DNA of 64,000 bases, taken from positions 186,001 to 250,000 of the forward strand of contig JACSVZ010000038.1 in assembly GCA_014706295.1 (NCBI GenBank), read 5' to 3'. Of the stretch, positions 13,527 through 28,890 are shown piece by piece; positions within the stretch are counted from its first letter, which is position 1, and every line of letters starts with the position of its first letter. The notes under the pieces are model-generated. The model did not search any database and was not told the origin of the DNA. It saw only the letters and a program-made list of their open reading frames with translations. The translations under genes were made by a program, and so were the position numbers. The DNA is from Lycocorax pyrrhopterus obiensis (Eukaryota; Chordata; Aves; Passeriformes; Paradisaeidae).

Positions 13527-15316
13527 ATGGCGGGTTTGGGGGCCACCCCACGCACGAAGAAACCCTCCAGGGAGGACCTGGGGCTCGCGATCGGGCCAAG
13601 AGCCGGCAGAGAGAGGGGGAGCAGGGGAAGCGCGTCCCGCAGGGGTGGGCTCGTGTCCCCTGCTCCCCCGGCACTCCCGGGAAGGGGCGGCTGGTCCGGC
13701 GGGGGCCCGAGGAGTGTCACAGCCCCGCGCCTGCCCCGCCTGGCCCCGGGGAAAGGGGTGAGCGTGTCCCTGCCCCGGAAATCCCTGCTTGGGGCAGGGG
13801 GTCTGCCCTGGCTGTGCTGACAGGACCCCTCTGCCCCACAGAGCCTGCGAGCCCCCCGCCCCTGCCCTGTCCCGGGGGCTCCTATTTCTCAGGGCTCCCC
13901 GAGGTTGAGCATCAGGACCCTGCTATCCCCGCAGCCCCCAGCCTGTGAGTGTGAGGAGGGGTCCCCAGAGCCCCCCAATATGTCTGGGGGGGGGTCCAAC
14001 AGCCTCTCAGCACTGCTGACCCTCTGCTTCCCCCCCTCCAGGCCAATCCCTGGGACCGTGACCCGCAGGAGGGATGGTCCCCAGAAGATCCAGAGCAAGT
14101 TGGAGCACACCCTGGTCCTGGAGCTGGTGAGCTGCGGGGTCTGGGGGGGGGGGGCTCTGCAGCCCCTGGGGCTGGGGACTGACCCTGTCCCTGTCCCCAG
14201 GATGGGACCCTGCTCTACTCCTCCCTACTCGCCCATGGGCAGCAGGATGCCACGGCCACCTTCACCATAGGCTTCCAGGCATGTTCCTACAAGGTGGGTG
14301 CCTCGGGGTGGGGACAGTGGGTGTTGAGTCTGGGGGTGCTGGCGAGCTGTGGTTTGAGGCCGTGGATGATGTGGCTCCTCGCTGCCATCCCATGCGGCCT
14401 CTGTGCCAACGTCCCTTGCAGCTGAAGGGGAAGGGGCCCTGAAATCTCATTGGTGAGGGTGGCTGAGGGCACTGACCCCCCCTTGAGGGTCACCTTGGTG
14501 CCAGGGTGAGGGTGCTGGTGGTTTTCCAAGAGGCTGTTCCCTCCCAGGTCCACGTGAAGCTGCGCCCACATGTGCAGGAGTTCTTGGAGAGACTTTCCAA
14601 GACCTACGAGGTACCCAGAGCCCCCGGGGTCTGTGGGGTGACACCGCCTGGGGGTTGGGGGGACTTGGGCAGCCGTGCAGGGACCTTCACCCTCTCTCTG
14701 CCAGATCTTCATCTACACCACTGCCAAGCAGGACTATGCCAAGAAGCTCCTGGATGTGCTGGACCCCAAGAAGAAGCTGATCAGGTGATGGTGCTGGCGG
14801 TGCCCTTCTGGGGACCCCCTGTGTGATGGGGGGGGGGGGTCCCCACAGCTCTGTCTCTCCCCCAGGCACTGCCTCTCCCAGTCAGACTGTGTCTGCTCCC
14901 AGCGTCACTACTGGAAGGACCTGACCCGCCTGGGCAGGGACCTGGCCAAGACAGTGGCCCTGGACCACACCATGCAGGGCTTCCCTGCCCAGGTAGGGCT
15001 CCAGGGGGGAATTCGTGTGTCCCAATCCCCAGGAGCTCCGTGGCTGTGCAGGATCCAACCTTCTCCCTGTCCCCCCAGGCTGCCAACTGGATCCTGGTGC
15101 CGCGGTGGTCTGGGGACCCGCAGGACGAGGAGCTGCTGCGCCTCATCCCAGTGCTGGCCCAGCTGGGCCAGGCGGTAGGGTGTGGGCATGGGGACAGGGA
15201 GGGGACAGCGGCTCTGGGCACAGCCATCCCCGACCCCGTCTCTCCCTGTGCAGGAGGACGTGCGCCCCGAGATCCAGCGGCACTTCCAGCCCTGCCAGCT
15301 GCCCACTGAAGGCTAG
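13527..15316 (+). CDS. CTDSPL2-like (FCP1/SCP fold) protein with nucleophile aspartate replaced
   Basis: The C-terminal half is a clear HAD-type CTD small phosphatase domain, closest by eye to CTDSPL2. Exons: 14042-14126, 14201-14293, 14548-14610, 14705-14784, 14866-14992, 15079-15174 and 15254-15316, all in phase. Matching blocks are KLRPHVQEFLERLSKTYEIF, DYAKKLLDVLDPKKKLIRH, KDLTRLGRDLAKTVALD and EDVRPEIQRHF. The catalytic motif should read DLDET but reads ELDGT, so the phosphoryl-accepting first Asp is Glu; the acid/base Asp, the Thr of motif II (IYTTAK), the Lys of KDL and the LD magnesium site remain. A pseudophosphatase is inferred. Upstream exons 13842/13844-13944 and 13527-13757 (ATG with good Kozak) are tentative; the phase fits only with the acceptor after 13843. 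The total would be about 312 residues, against about 466 in CTDSPL2. No AATAAA was seen downstream. Confidence 0.8.
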
Positions 15317-16201
15317 GCCAGCCTGGAGGAGCAGGATGGGGAAAACCTCCCGGAGAGGCCGTGGGGAAGCTGAGCTCGGGTGCATCCAGCACCTCATCCC
15401 ATGGAACTGGGCTGGATGGTTGTGCCAGGACTCTCCTGTGGTGTTTGCAGGGATCCCAGCTCATCCCTGGGGGCTGGGGGTCCCTCCAAGGAGAGCCCCT
15501 GCCTTTGGAGATGAGGCTCCATCCCGGCTCCCCCCAGTCCCTGCTCTGTAAGGTCCAGCCAAGGGTTTTTACGGGTCACTATACGCTTGGAGAAAGGTCT
15601 GGCTCTCTGCCTCGATTCCCAAAACCCTTCAGCTGAGCAAACACACTGTGCTGGGGATGGCAGATCCGGCGAGGGGGGGACACAAACCACCTCCCCCGTG
15701 TCCCAGGGCAGCACGGGGCCGGTGGCCCCGGGAGGGCCCCATCTGGCAGCTCTCCCTGTCCCATCCCTGCCCGGTGCCACGGGTGCCACGTGCCAGGGCA
15801 CAGCTGCCACTGTGCCTCTGCCAGTGCCCGTGGGACAGAGAGTGGCCGGGGGTGCAGCCACCCTGGGACCCCTTTTTTGAAGGCCTAAAGCTGCCGGTGA
15901 ACAGGGACTGGGGACTTTGGAGGGGGTCCGGGCCGGCCTCTGCTGCCTCCAGTCTGCTGGAAGCCACATGGGCTGGTGGCCGAGCTCCTGTCGCGGCCAC
16001 GCGGGTGCAGCTGTTTGGGGACACGTCACATCTCGTCCCTCTGCGCCTGGGAAAGGGCACAGGGCTCCCGGCCCCTCTGGGAATGTGTCTGTCCCCAGGC
16101 GTGTGGGAGGGGCACAGCTGGACAGGGGGTGGGACCATCCCAGGCGCTGCTGGAAAGGGGAATCACCCTTCGGAGAGAGCGGCTGGAAAGGCAACAACCG
16201 C
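15317..16201. other. Convergent intergenic region, nothing recognised
   Basis: This is the 3' flank of the CTDSPL2-like gene and of PCSK4. I saw no gene, no strong repeat and no plus-strand poly(A) hexamer. Confidence 0.5.
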
Positions 16202-16207
16202 TTTATT
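16202..16207 (-). terminator. PCSK4: AATAAA poly(A) signal of PCSK4
   Basis: TTTATT on the plus strand, 47 bp beyond the PCSK4 stop on the minus strand. Confidence 0.85.
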
Positions 16208-16253
16208 TGGGAAGCCAGGCACGATCCCAGCTCTGTCCCGGCCCAGGCTGGGG

Positions 16254-19200
16254 TCACTCTGCCCTCCTGGCCTGGGGACAGCACAAAGGTCCCTTGCCAG
16301 TGCGAAGGGCCATGCGGTACGTGGGGTACAGCACCCCTGCCAGCACCAGGCTGCTGCAGGCCAGGACGGTGACAACCACGAGGTCCCTGCGCATCCCCAC
16401 CGGGTTGGGGGAGCCCTGAGCGGCGTGGGGGCAGGTGTGGGTGATGTCCTGGAAGGTGCGGCCGGAGGGACAGGACGTGCAGTTGTTGGCCGAGGCGCCC
16501 TGGCAGGTGTAGCAGGAGGGGTGGCACCTGGCACAGACGCGGGCGGTGTCCCTGGGGGTGGCACTCCCGGCCCGGCCGTAGTAGCGCGGGGGGCAGTAGG
16601 ACAGGCAGGAGCCCTGGTGGGTGTACAGGGAGCTGCCACAGTCTGTGGAGAGAGGCTGGGGTGAGACCTTGGGGACCAGAGCGTTGTCACTGTCCCCTCC
16701 AAAGCCTTGCTCACCCTCACAGTCTCCCAGCTCGTCCCTCCTGAGGCACTCGTCCGTGGCAGGGGCTGCGGAGCGCCGGGTTTGCATGTCCTCGTCCGTG
16801 CCATGCAGGTGCAGGATGAAGCTGCTCAGCTGGCCTGGGGACAGGAAGGGACAGGGGTCTGCCAGGTGAGGGATATGGGGCTGGAAGCTTTGGGGTTGTG
16901 TCCTGCTCCCAGCCCTGTGCTGGCCAGGGACACCCTCAAAGCCAACACAGGGTCCTGTGGAAAAGGAGGGCTCACAGCCAGGAGGGAGAAGCCAACAAAT
17001 TGTTCATCCAAGTGGGGCAAGGAAGGATGACCAGGCACAGGGTGACCCCAGTAAAAATGGGGTTCACTCCCATGGGGCACTCACCTGTGTTACGGTCATC
17101 ACCCCTATTCTCCAGCCGGAGCGTCCAGATCCCCTTGGGATTCTCATCCCAGAAGTGCGTGGACATGAAGGTCCAGTCCTTGTAGCCCTCCTGGCTGGTG
17201 TCGTAGGGGCTGGAGGAGGAGAGCAGAGCTGGGAGTGCCAGCCCAGGGGGCTGGAGGGGTGGGATGTGACCTCAAGGGTCACCCCGTTCTTGCTCTGAGC
17301 GGGCACTGCCACGTGGCAGGAGTCCAGAGGAGTTTTGGGCACAGTGAGCTCCTTTTTGGGAGTCTCCTGGCCCTGTCCTTACCGCACGGTCACCAGCGTG
17401 GACGTGGTCCCCATGGGGCTGCTCAGAGCCACCACCAGGTCCCCCCTGCGGCTGTAGCTCAGGGACAGCTGGACCTGGACGTGCTCCAGGGAGCGGATGC
17501 TCTGGGAGCAGGAGGAGGCATCCATGGAGATGGTGAGCCTGGAGCCGATGTCCCTGTCGGGGACAAGCTGGAGGTGAGGCCATTCCTGCCCTCCTCCGTG
17601 GCCTCTGTGCAGCACAGATCACTTTTTGGGTCCCTCTGCCTGTGGTGGGCACAGCAAGTCCTGACCTGGGGTCACTGTCCCTTACCTGGGGACCTGAACG
17701 GCCTGGACCGAACACTTCTCCTGAGGCCGAGTCCGTGCCCACGTCGTGGCCGCCTGCACCAGCAGCCCCGCGTCCAGCAGCCCGTAGCCATAGTAGTGGC
17801 TCACTGGGACACAGGTGCCACCCAAGAGAGTGACCCGTGAGCCCCTCAGTGGCACCAGGGCACCGGGGGCGCTGCTGGAAGGGGTTTGAGGGGCTGAGCC
17901 CTGCACTCACCCCTGCGCCCGACGCCGTTCTCGGCCCAGTCCTCTGCCTGCAGGTGAGCGGGTTTGGAGGCCCTGATGATGAGGTGCTGCAGGTCACGCC
18001 AGGTCAGGGCTGGGCTGCAAGCAATGAGGAGGTGGGGACAGGTCTGGGATGGTTTTTAAGGGTGAGATTTCGCTTTTCTGGGGTGGGTAGAGCAACTGTC
18101 TGAGCTCAAGCTGGTCCTCCCGTGACGTTCAGTGCCAAAATGGGAGCAAAAAGGCCTCCAGAGAACAACCCTCCTCCTGCTCTCCCCTGGCCCTGGGGGA
18201 AGAGCACAACTCTGCACCCCCACCTCCCTGCTGTCCCCCCTCCCTTCCTCGTCCCTGGTGAGGCACCAGCTCTCCCTGGGGACGGTCCCCCTGTTTCAGT
18301 GTCACCTACTTGGCCTCCAGCGCCAGGGCCACCATCCCCGCAGCCAGCGGGGCCGAGGCAGAGGTGCCGGTGTGTTTGTCCGTGCAGCTGTGGTGCAGGT
18401 CAGTGGTCACCTGTGGGGACAGAGGGGTCTCAGCACTGTCCCCAAGAAAGCTGCCTGGAGCTGGGTACCTTCAGGAAATGCTCCTTTCGGGTCCCTTTGG
18501 GCTTTTCGGGCTCCACCCCGACACTTTATTACCCAAGTTAAGGAGAGCTGGGATGAGCCCAGCCCGTGCTGGGATGTGTCTGCCCCGGTGCTGCTGCTCC
18601 AGCAGGGCTCTTGTGACACTCACAATCTGCACCTTGCTGGTGGTCCTGCTGCTGTAGGTGGTGGTGAGGATGGCGGGGCAGCTCTCGCTGTAGCGGGGCC
18701 GGTGCCCGTCCCCCAGGACGCTGCCCACCGACACCGTGTAGATGCTGTTGGTGTACCCATCGCAGTTGCAGTTGTCGTAGTTGGTGCCACCGTTGCCCGA
18801 GGCCCAGATGAAGATGGAGCCGAGCCCACCCCGTCCCTGTTGAAGAGCAGAGGGGGGTGAGCAGGGTGTCCTCTTGTCCCTGTGGTCTCCGAGGCCAGGG
18901 CTGGGCTTACTTGGCTGACCCCTCTCTGGAAAGCGGCCGCAGCCAGGACGCCCGGCCCGTCCACCGTCCGGCCATCGTCCTCGGGGCCCCAGCTGGCGCT
19001 GTAGATGTGGATGTGCTGGGGCTGCAGGCTCAGGGACTGAGCCTCCACTATGTCCATGATGGAACCGTCCAGCATCCGCACGCCTGAGGGCCGGCACCGG
19101 GAGCAGCCGTGGCCGAGAGGCGGCAGCACCCGGGAGAGGCCGCGGTGGCTCCGAGGGCACGGGAGCCACCCACGTGCCACACCAAGGGAAGGGCCTGGGG

Positions 19201-22200
19201 GCACCTTGCCAGCCCCCCCTGGCCCCCCACGGCCTCCAGCAGCTTTCACATGACCCTGCCCTAAGGAGATCAGGCCCCCGCGGGTCTGTGCCGCTGCCAT
19301 GAGCTGGTTCCCAAAGCTCCTCGTTAAGCCTTTTGTAATTAAGCCCAGGGAGCGCTCCCAGCTTTTAACCCCCTTTGCCACCCTCACTTGCACAGCGGAG
19401 CCTGAGCTGGCCCTGCTGGGTGTTGGGGTGAGCATTAAACCCCTGGGGAGCACTGAGGCTGATGTGGGGTAACACTGCAGCACCCTCGACGCCCCAGAGC
19501 AGCTCCACCCGGGCTCCTTTGTTCCCCCCAGGGCTGCTGGAGCTGATTTCCAACTTCCCTCCCACGGGAGCAAAGTCTCACCTCCGATTTTAGCGTTGTA
19601 GGCGACGCCTGCACCACAGATTCTGTTGTTGGCCACAGCTGCCACTTCCCCTGCACAGCGTGTCCCGTGCCTGGGGGGGACAGAGTGACCCTGTGAGGGG
19701 CATGGGGAGCCTGGGACAGCCTCGGTCCCCCAAGAGATGAACCCCCCCAGCGTGGGGAGCTGGGCAGAACCCACCAGTTCTTGTCCCCGTCTCCGTATCG
19801 GGGCTGGGGATCGGGGTCGTTGCTGTTGAAGTCGTAACTCGCCAGCGGGTCCTGTTACAGAAGGAGGCAGCGGCGTGAGCCAAAGGGCCCGGGCAGGGCT
19901 GTGACAGCTCGGCACAGGCCCCTGGCACTGAGCCCGGCGCTGGCACCGCCTGCCAGCCCCGGGGGGACAGCGGGGCCCCTTCGTGCCCAGCTGCACCGGG
20001 AGCTGGAGCTAAATCGAGTCCTGAGAGGGAAGGGAGCTGGGGAAAGGAGCAGCAGGAGCGGCTGAGGGAGCTGGGGAAGGGGTTCAGCCTGGAGAAAAGC
20101 AGGATCAGGGGGGACATTCCCAATCTTCACAAGTCCCTGACAGGAGGGGGGGTTGGGCTCTGCTCCCAGGGGACAACAGGACAAGAGGGAACAGCCCCAG
20201 GCTGTGCCAGGTGGGACATCAGCAGGAATTTCCTCATGGAAAGGATGGTCAGGGGTTGGAAAGGCGCTGCCCAGGGAGGTTTGGAGTCCCCATCCCTGGA
20301 CTGGAGGTGCCCAAGGAATTCCTGGATGTGGCACTCTGGGCTGGGGACAAGGTGGGCATCAGGCACAGCTGGGACTCGGTGATCCTGGAGCTCTTTTCCA
20401 ACCTCAGTGACTCCGAGATTCTGCAAAAAGGGGTGAAAGCAGCACAACTTTGCTGTTTCCCCTGACAGAGCCCAGCGTGGCGAGTCACCTGAGGGTGACC
20501 CTCGCTGGCCACGCAGCGAGCAGGAGAGAGCAACCACAACCCACGGAAATGGTGGTGTCACAAACACCCAGGAATTGCCTTTCCTTCCCTTCCCCGTGGA
20601 GCGCAGGAGGGTTTACCAGCTTTACTGGCTTTGCAGCTTGCTGTAATTACACCTATTCTGGGGGCTCCAGCGCTTGTACAAGTTCTAACATTTCCTCAGG
20701 GTGAGATTTCACTGCGGGAGACTCCAAACCTCGGATCCGGCCCTGGAGAGGCCGAGCTCCCACCACACAGTCCCGGGGGTGGGGTGAAGGCATTGATTCC
20801 CACCCACCCTGAAGGAGCTGGTTCCTGGAGCCCCCCCATAGTTACGTAGTTGGCAGCCAGGTCGGGATGATCCTTCTCCAGCCCATCGTCCAGGACGGTC
20901 AGCACCACCCCCAGCCCCGTGTAGCCCCTGCTCCAAGCCGTGAGGATGTTCAGGTCGGGATGGACGTCGTTGTTCTGGAAAACAGATTAAATTTGATCGG
21001 CAGCCCGAGGTGACCTTCGAGGACTTCTGCTGCCTCATCACTGCCAGCATTAGCCTGGTTCATCCATTGGGGGGGCACTGGGAAGAGCACTGCCAGCGGG
21101 TCAGGCAGGGATCCTGCCCCTCTGCTCAGCCCTGGGAGGCACCTCTGGGCTGCTGTGTCCAGCTCTGGGCTCCTCAGGACATGGGGCTCCTGGAGTGGGG
21201 CCAGTGCAGAGTGACAGAGTTGAGGAAGGGATTGGAGCATCTCCCTGACAAGGAAAGGCTGAGGGAGCTGGGGCTGCTCAGCCTCGAGAGGGGCCCTCAG
21301 CCCTGGCTGTCCCTGTGTGCAGGGAGGGCTCAGGGCAGGGCCCAGGCTCTGCTCCATGGAGCCCCAAAAATGGCACCAGAGCAACGGGCAGGAACTGACC
21401 CCAGGGAGTTCCACCTGGACAGGAGGCAGAACTTCTTTGCTGTGCAGTGCCCGAGCCCTGATAGAGACCAGAGAGGGTGAGGAGTCTCCCTCCCTGGGGA
21501 TATCCCAGAACTATCCCGACACAATTCTGTGCCCTGTGCTCTGGGATGGCCCTGCTGGAGCAGAGAGGTGGCACCAGATGCCCCACTCTGGTCCCTTCCA
21601 TCCCGTGACTTGGGTGAGGATTAGAAGGGGAAGCAGCCCGCTCTCACCATGTACCACTGCTTGGGGAACCAGGGATCCGTGGGCACCACGCTGCTGCCTC
21701 TCTTGGAGCGCCTCTTCACCGTCTGCTGCTCAAACCACAGGACCTGGGCGAGGAGCAGCTCTGTGGGGCCAGGCAGCGCCTGCCCGCAGCTGTGCCCCGG
21801 CTCCCCGTGCCCTCCTCCCTACCTGGGGGTCCCTGGTGAGCCGCATGTGCCACCCCCAGTGCCTGCTCAGGGCTCTCTGCCTGGTGCCGCGGTGTCTGAA
21901 GTGGAAATAGGGCTCTCCCTCCATCACCTGCGGGCACAAAGAGCTGCTGCGAGTCTTTCTAGGGGACACTGGCGCCAGCCCCACGTGGGCCGTGGAGGTC
22001 AGAAGGGTGAGTTTGATGTGAGCTGCGGGGAAGGACAAGCAGAAAGCGTCACTTGGAGACAGAAGGGAGCCCTGGCGCGGGGGTGGGTGCCCTTGGGGGT
22101 CCCTCGCTCAGCCCTGCGTGCTCACAGGCCGTGTGCTGTGAGGGTGGGGGGACACTGGCATGGATTCCCAGGAAATGTTCGAGGCCAGCTTGGACGGGGC

Positions 22201-22547
22201 TTGGAGCAACCTGGTCTAGTGGAAGGTGTCCCTGCCCGTGGGACAAGTGAAAGGGACAAACAACGGCAACACAGGGCGGGTATGAGCAAGAAGGTCGGAC
22301 CGGGGCACACGGGCTGGGCTGGGCCCGCCTTCCCTCACCCAGGCCGCACCTGGCCCAGGTAGAGCAGCCCGTGCCGGCGGGCCAGAGCCCGGGCGTCCCG
22401 CAGCCCCGCCGCCACCCGCACGGCCCAGCTGCTCAGGTAGACGCGGGGCTTGGCGGGGCTCGGGGAAGCGGTGGCGGCCACCGCGAGCAGCGCGAACAGC
22501 ACCGGGAACAGCGACAGCGCCGGGCCGGGCCTGGGCCAAGCCGCCAT
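16254..22547 (-). CDS. PCSK4: Proprotein convertase subtilisin/kexin type 4
   Basis: Calcium-dependent subtilase that cleaves precursors at paired basic residues in the secretory pathway; PC4 acts in germ cells in mammals. Fifteen exons give 735 residues: 22350-22547, 21823-21927, 21648-21743, 20846-20974, 19775-19851, 19582-19670, 18911-19083, 18624-18836, 18310-18410, 17911-18014, 17686-17803, 17383-17553, 17085-17209, 16715-16834 and 16254-16642. In order: signal peptide, propeptide ending at KRRSKR before [11 protein letters not shown], catalytic Asp in [12 protein letters not shown], His in [12 protein letters not shown], oxyanion Asn in WASGNGG, Ser in [14 protein letters not shown] domain ([17 protein letters not shown]), furin-like Cys-rich repeats, one TM segment ([20 protein letters not shown]) and a short cytosolic tail. 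All catalytic residues are intact. The domain sequence is furin-like, and PCSK4 is chosen by synteny with REEP6. Several introns contain CR1 fragments. Confidence 0.92.
20010..20435 (+). mobile_element. CR1 LINE 3' fragment in PCSK4 intron
   Basis: The sequence follows the CR1 3' region: CTGAGGGAGCTGGGGAAGG, TGTGCCAGGTGGGACATCAG, GCTGCCCAGGGAGGTTTGGA and TTCCAACCTCAGTGACTC near its end. It is truncated at the 5' end and old. Confidence 0.85.
21060..21590 (+). mobile_element. CR1 LINE fragment in PCSK4 intron
   Basis: It carries the CR1 hallmark GCTGTGTCCAGCTCTGGGCT followed by GAGCATCTCCCTGACAAGGA and GGAGCTGGGGCTGCTCAGCC. No reverse-transcriptase coding part remains. Confidence 0.82.
22140..22262 (+). 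mobile_element. CR1 LINE 3'-end fragment in PCSK4 intron 1
   Basis: GAGCAACCTGGTCTAGTGGA and GGTGTCCCTGCCCGTGGGAC are characteristic of the CR1 3' end. The fragment is about 120 bp. Confidence 0.82.
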
Positions 22548-22838
22548 GAGGCCGCGCCGCCGCTGCGCGCGTTGCCATGGCAACGGCATCGGCCCCGCCC
22601 CTCCGCACGGCCTCGCCTCATTGGCCCGCCTCCATCCCTGCCCCGCCTTCCCATTGGCCACGCCCCAGAATTAAACCCGCCCCTCATTCTCATTGGCCCC
22701 GCCCGCCGCCTTGCCCCGCCCCGCTGTCCCGTTGGCCACGCCCCCAGCGGCCGCACTGACCGGGGCGCGGGGTCGGTCCGGGGCCGCTCCGGGGCCACCG
22801 CCGCTGCCTTCGTCGCCTTCATCATCGCCACCGCCGCC
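22548..22838. promoter_or_regulatory. Bidirectional PCSK4/REEP6 promoter with CCAAT/GC-box array
   Basis: Only 291 bp separate the two divergent start codons; PCSK4 and REEP6 are also head-to-head in human. Inverted CCAAT boxes (ATTGGCC or GTTGGCC) lie at 22620, 22653, 22692 and 22731, spaced 33-39 bp, each followed by a GC box (CCGCCC or CACGCCCC). The periodic layout suggests four copies of one NF-Y/Sp1 module. An RFX-type palindrome sits nearest PCSK4. Confidence 0.75.
22571..22584. promoter_or_regulatory. Perfect palindromic X-box (RFX site)
   Basis: GTTGCCATGGCAAC fits the RFX X-box consensus GTHNYYATRRNAAC in both directions. It lies 24 bp upstream of the PCSK4 start codon. RFX2 drives many spermatid genes, which fits PCSK4 biology, but binding is inferred. 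Confidence 0.7.
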
Positions 22839-27216
<4,378 letters not shown>

Positions 27217-27227
27217 GAGAGGCATCG

Positions 27228-27500
27228 GCGCCTCTGGTACCGGCACTACAGCCCCGGTACTGGGACCGGCACCGGCACCAGCGGCCCCAGTACCGGCACC
27301 ACGCTCCCGATACTGGTACCGGCAACCCCCGTTCTGGCACCGAAGTCCCCCATACCGGCACTACAGACGCCAGTACCGGCACCATGGCCCGGTACTGGTA
27401 CCGGCATCCCCCGTTCTGGCACCGAAGCCCCTCATACAGATGCCGGTACCGGCACTGTGCTCCCAGTACCAGCACCGTGCTCCCGGTACCGGCCACCCCG
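27228..27500. repeat. GGTACCGGCACC repeat in REEP6 3' UTR
   Basis: Degenerate tandem copies of GTACCGGCAC(C/T)A and related units are present in the transcribed 3' UTR of REEP6. Confidence 0.85.
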
Positions 27501-27553
27501 GGCTGTCCCCGTGCGGGATGCCGAGTTTCTCCAGTCCCAGTCTGTTGTTCCCC

Positions 27554-27559
27554 AATAAA
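27554..27559 (+). terminator. REEP6: AATAAA poly(A) signal of REEP6
   Basis: The hexamer is 338 bp after the REEP6 stop and only a few hundred bp before the next transcription unit. Confidence 0.85.
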
Positions 27560-27699
27560 CCCCGGTGCCCACGAAGCGCCGCTCCCGCGTGTTCCGTGAC
27601 ACTGCGCGGCGCCTTTAAGAGCGGGGTGGGGGGCGGAGCTTTGGGGAAGGGGTGGGGCTATCTCTCAGACGTAAGCAGGGCGTGGCGGAAGTACGGCCG

Positions 27700-28215
27700 G
27701 ACCGTGGCCGGGACGAGGGGGTCGGTCCGTCGGTCCGTCTGCGGTACCGGGGGTGTTGGTCTGTCCGGTGAGGGGGATCAGGGGGCTCTGTCTGTGTGTC
27801 CGGGGGGCGGAGGGGGCCGGTTTGTCCGTGCGGGGGTGCGGCTGTGGCTGTCTGTCCAGCGGCGGGAGGGGGGGGCAAGGAGGGGTCTGTCCGTCTGTCT
27901 GTCTGTCCAAAGGGCGGGGGGGGATGTCTGTCAGTCTGGGGGAAGGGAGTCGGTCTGTCTGGGGGGGAGGGCAGCACAGGGGATTTGTGTGTGTGTGTTT
28001 GGGGGGAGGGCAGCTGTCTGTCTGTCTGTCCGGCGGGGAAGGTGGGGAGGGGATGGGCTCTGTTTGTCCATCCGGGGGGACAGTGAGGGGGCTCTGCCTG
28101 CTGCGGGGGGTCCGTCTGTCTGTCCAAAGGGCAGCACAGAGGCTCTGTCCGTCTTGGGGGGGATAGAGAAAGGGGGGGGTGTCTGTCTGTCTGTCTGTCC
28201 GGGGTGGAGGCAGCG
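27700..28215. repeat. GTCTGTCTGTCC/poly-G repeat upstream of C19orf25
   Basis: Irregular units of about 60-75 bp alternate (GTCTGTCC)n with G-runs of 5-9. The plus strand is very G-rich and contains many possible G-quadruplex motifs. It lies in the 5' UTR or first intron of C19orf25. Confidence 0.8.
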
Positions 28216-28263
28216 CAGCGCCCTCACACCCCCCTCCCTCCACCCTCAGCCCTTCCCGCATGA

Positions 28264-28671
<408 letters not shown>

Positions 28672-28890
28672 GGGACCGCGGTGAGCGCCTCGGGACACCT
28701 CGCGCTGTGGTTTCGCCTTCCCAGAACCGTTTGCGTTGGGAGGATCCGGATTTGCCAGGACAGCCCCGGCTGTGCCACCCCCGTGACCTTTTGCCAAGGA
28801 ACGCTGGGATCCGCCAGTCCGGCACAGCGGCACCTTCCCGGTGCTGGAACAAAGGCTGGCACCCCACCTCCTGCCCCTGAACTGGCTGCC

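Noticed and set aside
20010..21590. CR1 fragments considered as functional LINE
   Set aside because: Only 3' ends; no endonuclease or reverse-transcriptase reading frame remains.
22335..22661. Upstream ATG extending PCSK4 by 38 residues
   Set aside because: The later ATG (22547) gives a normal signal peptide; the extension crosses the X-box and CCAAT region of the promoter.
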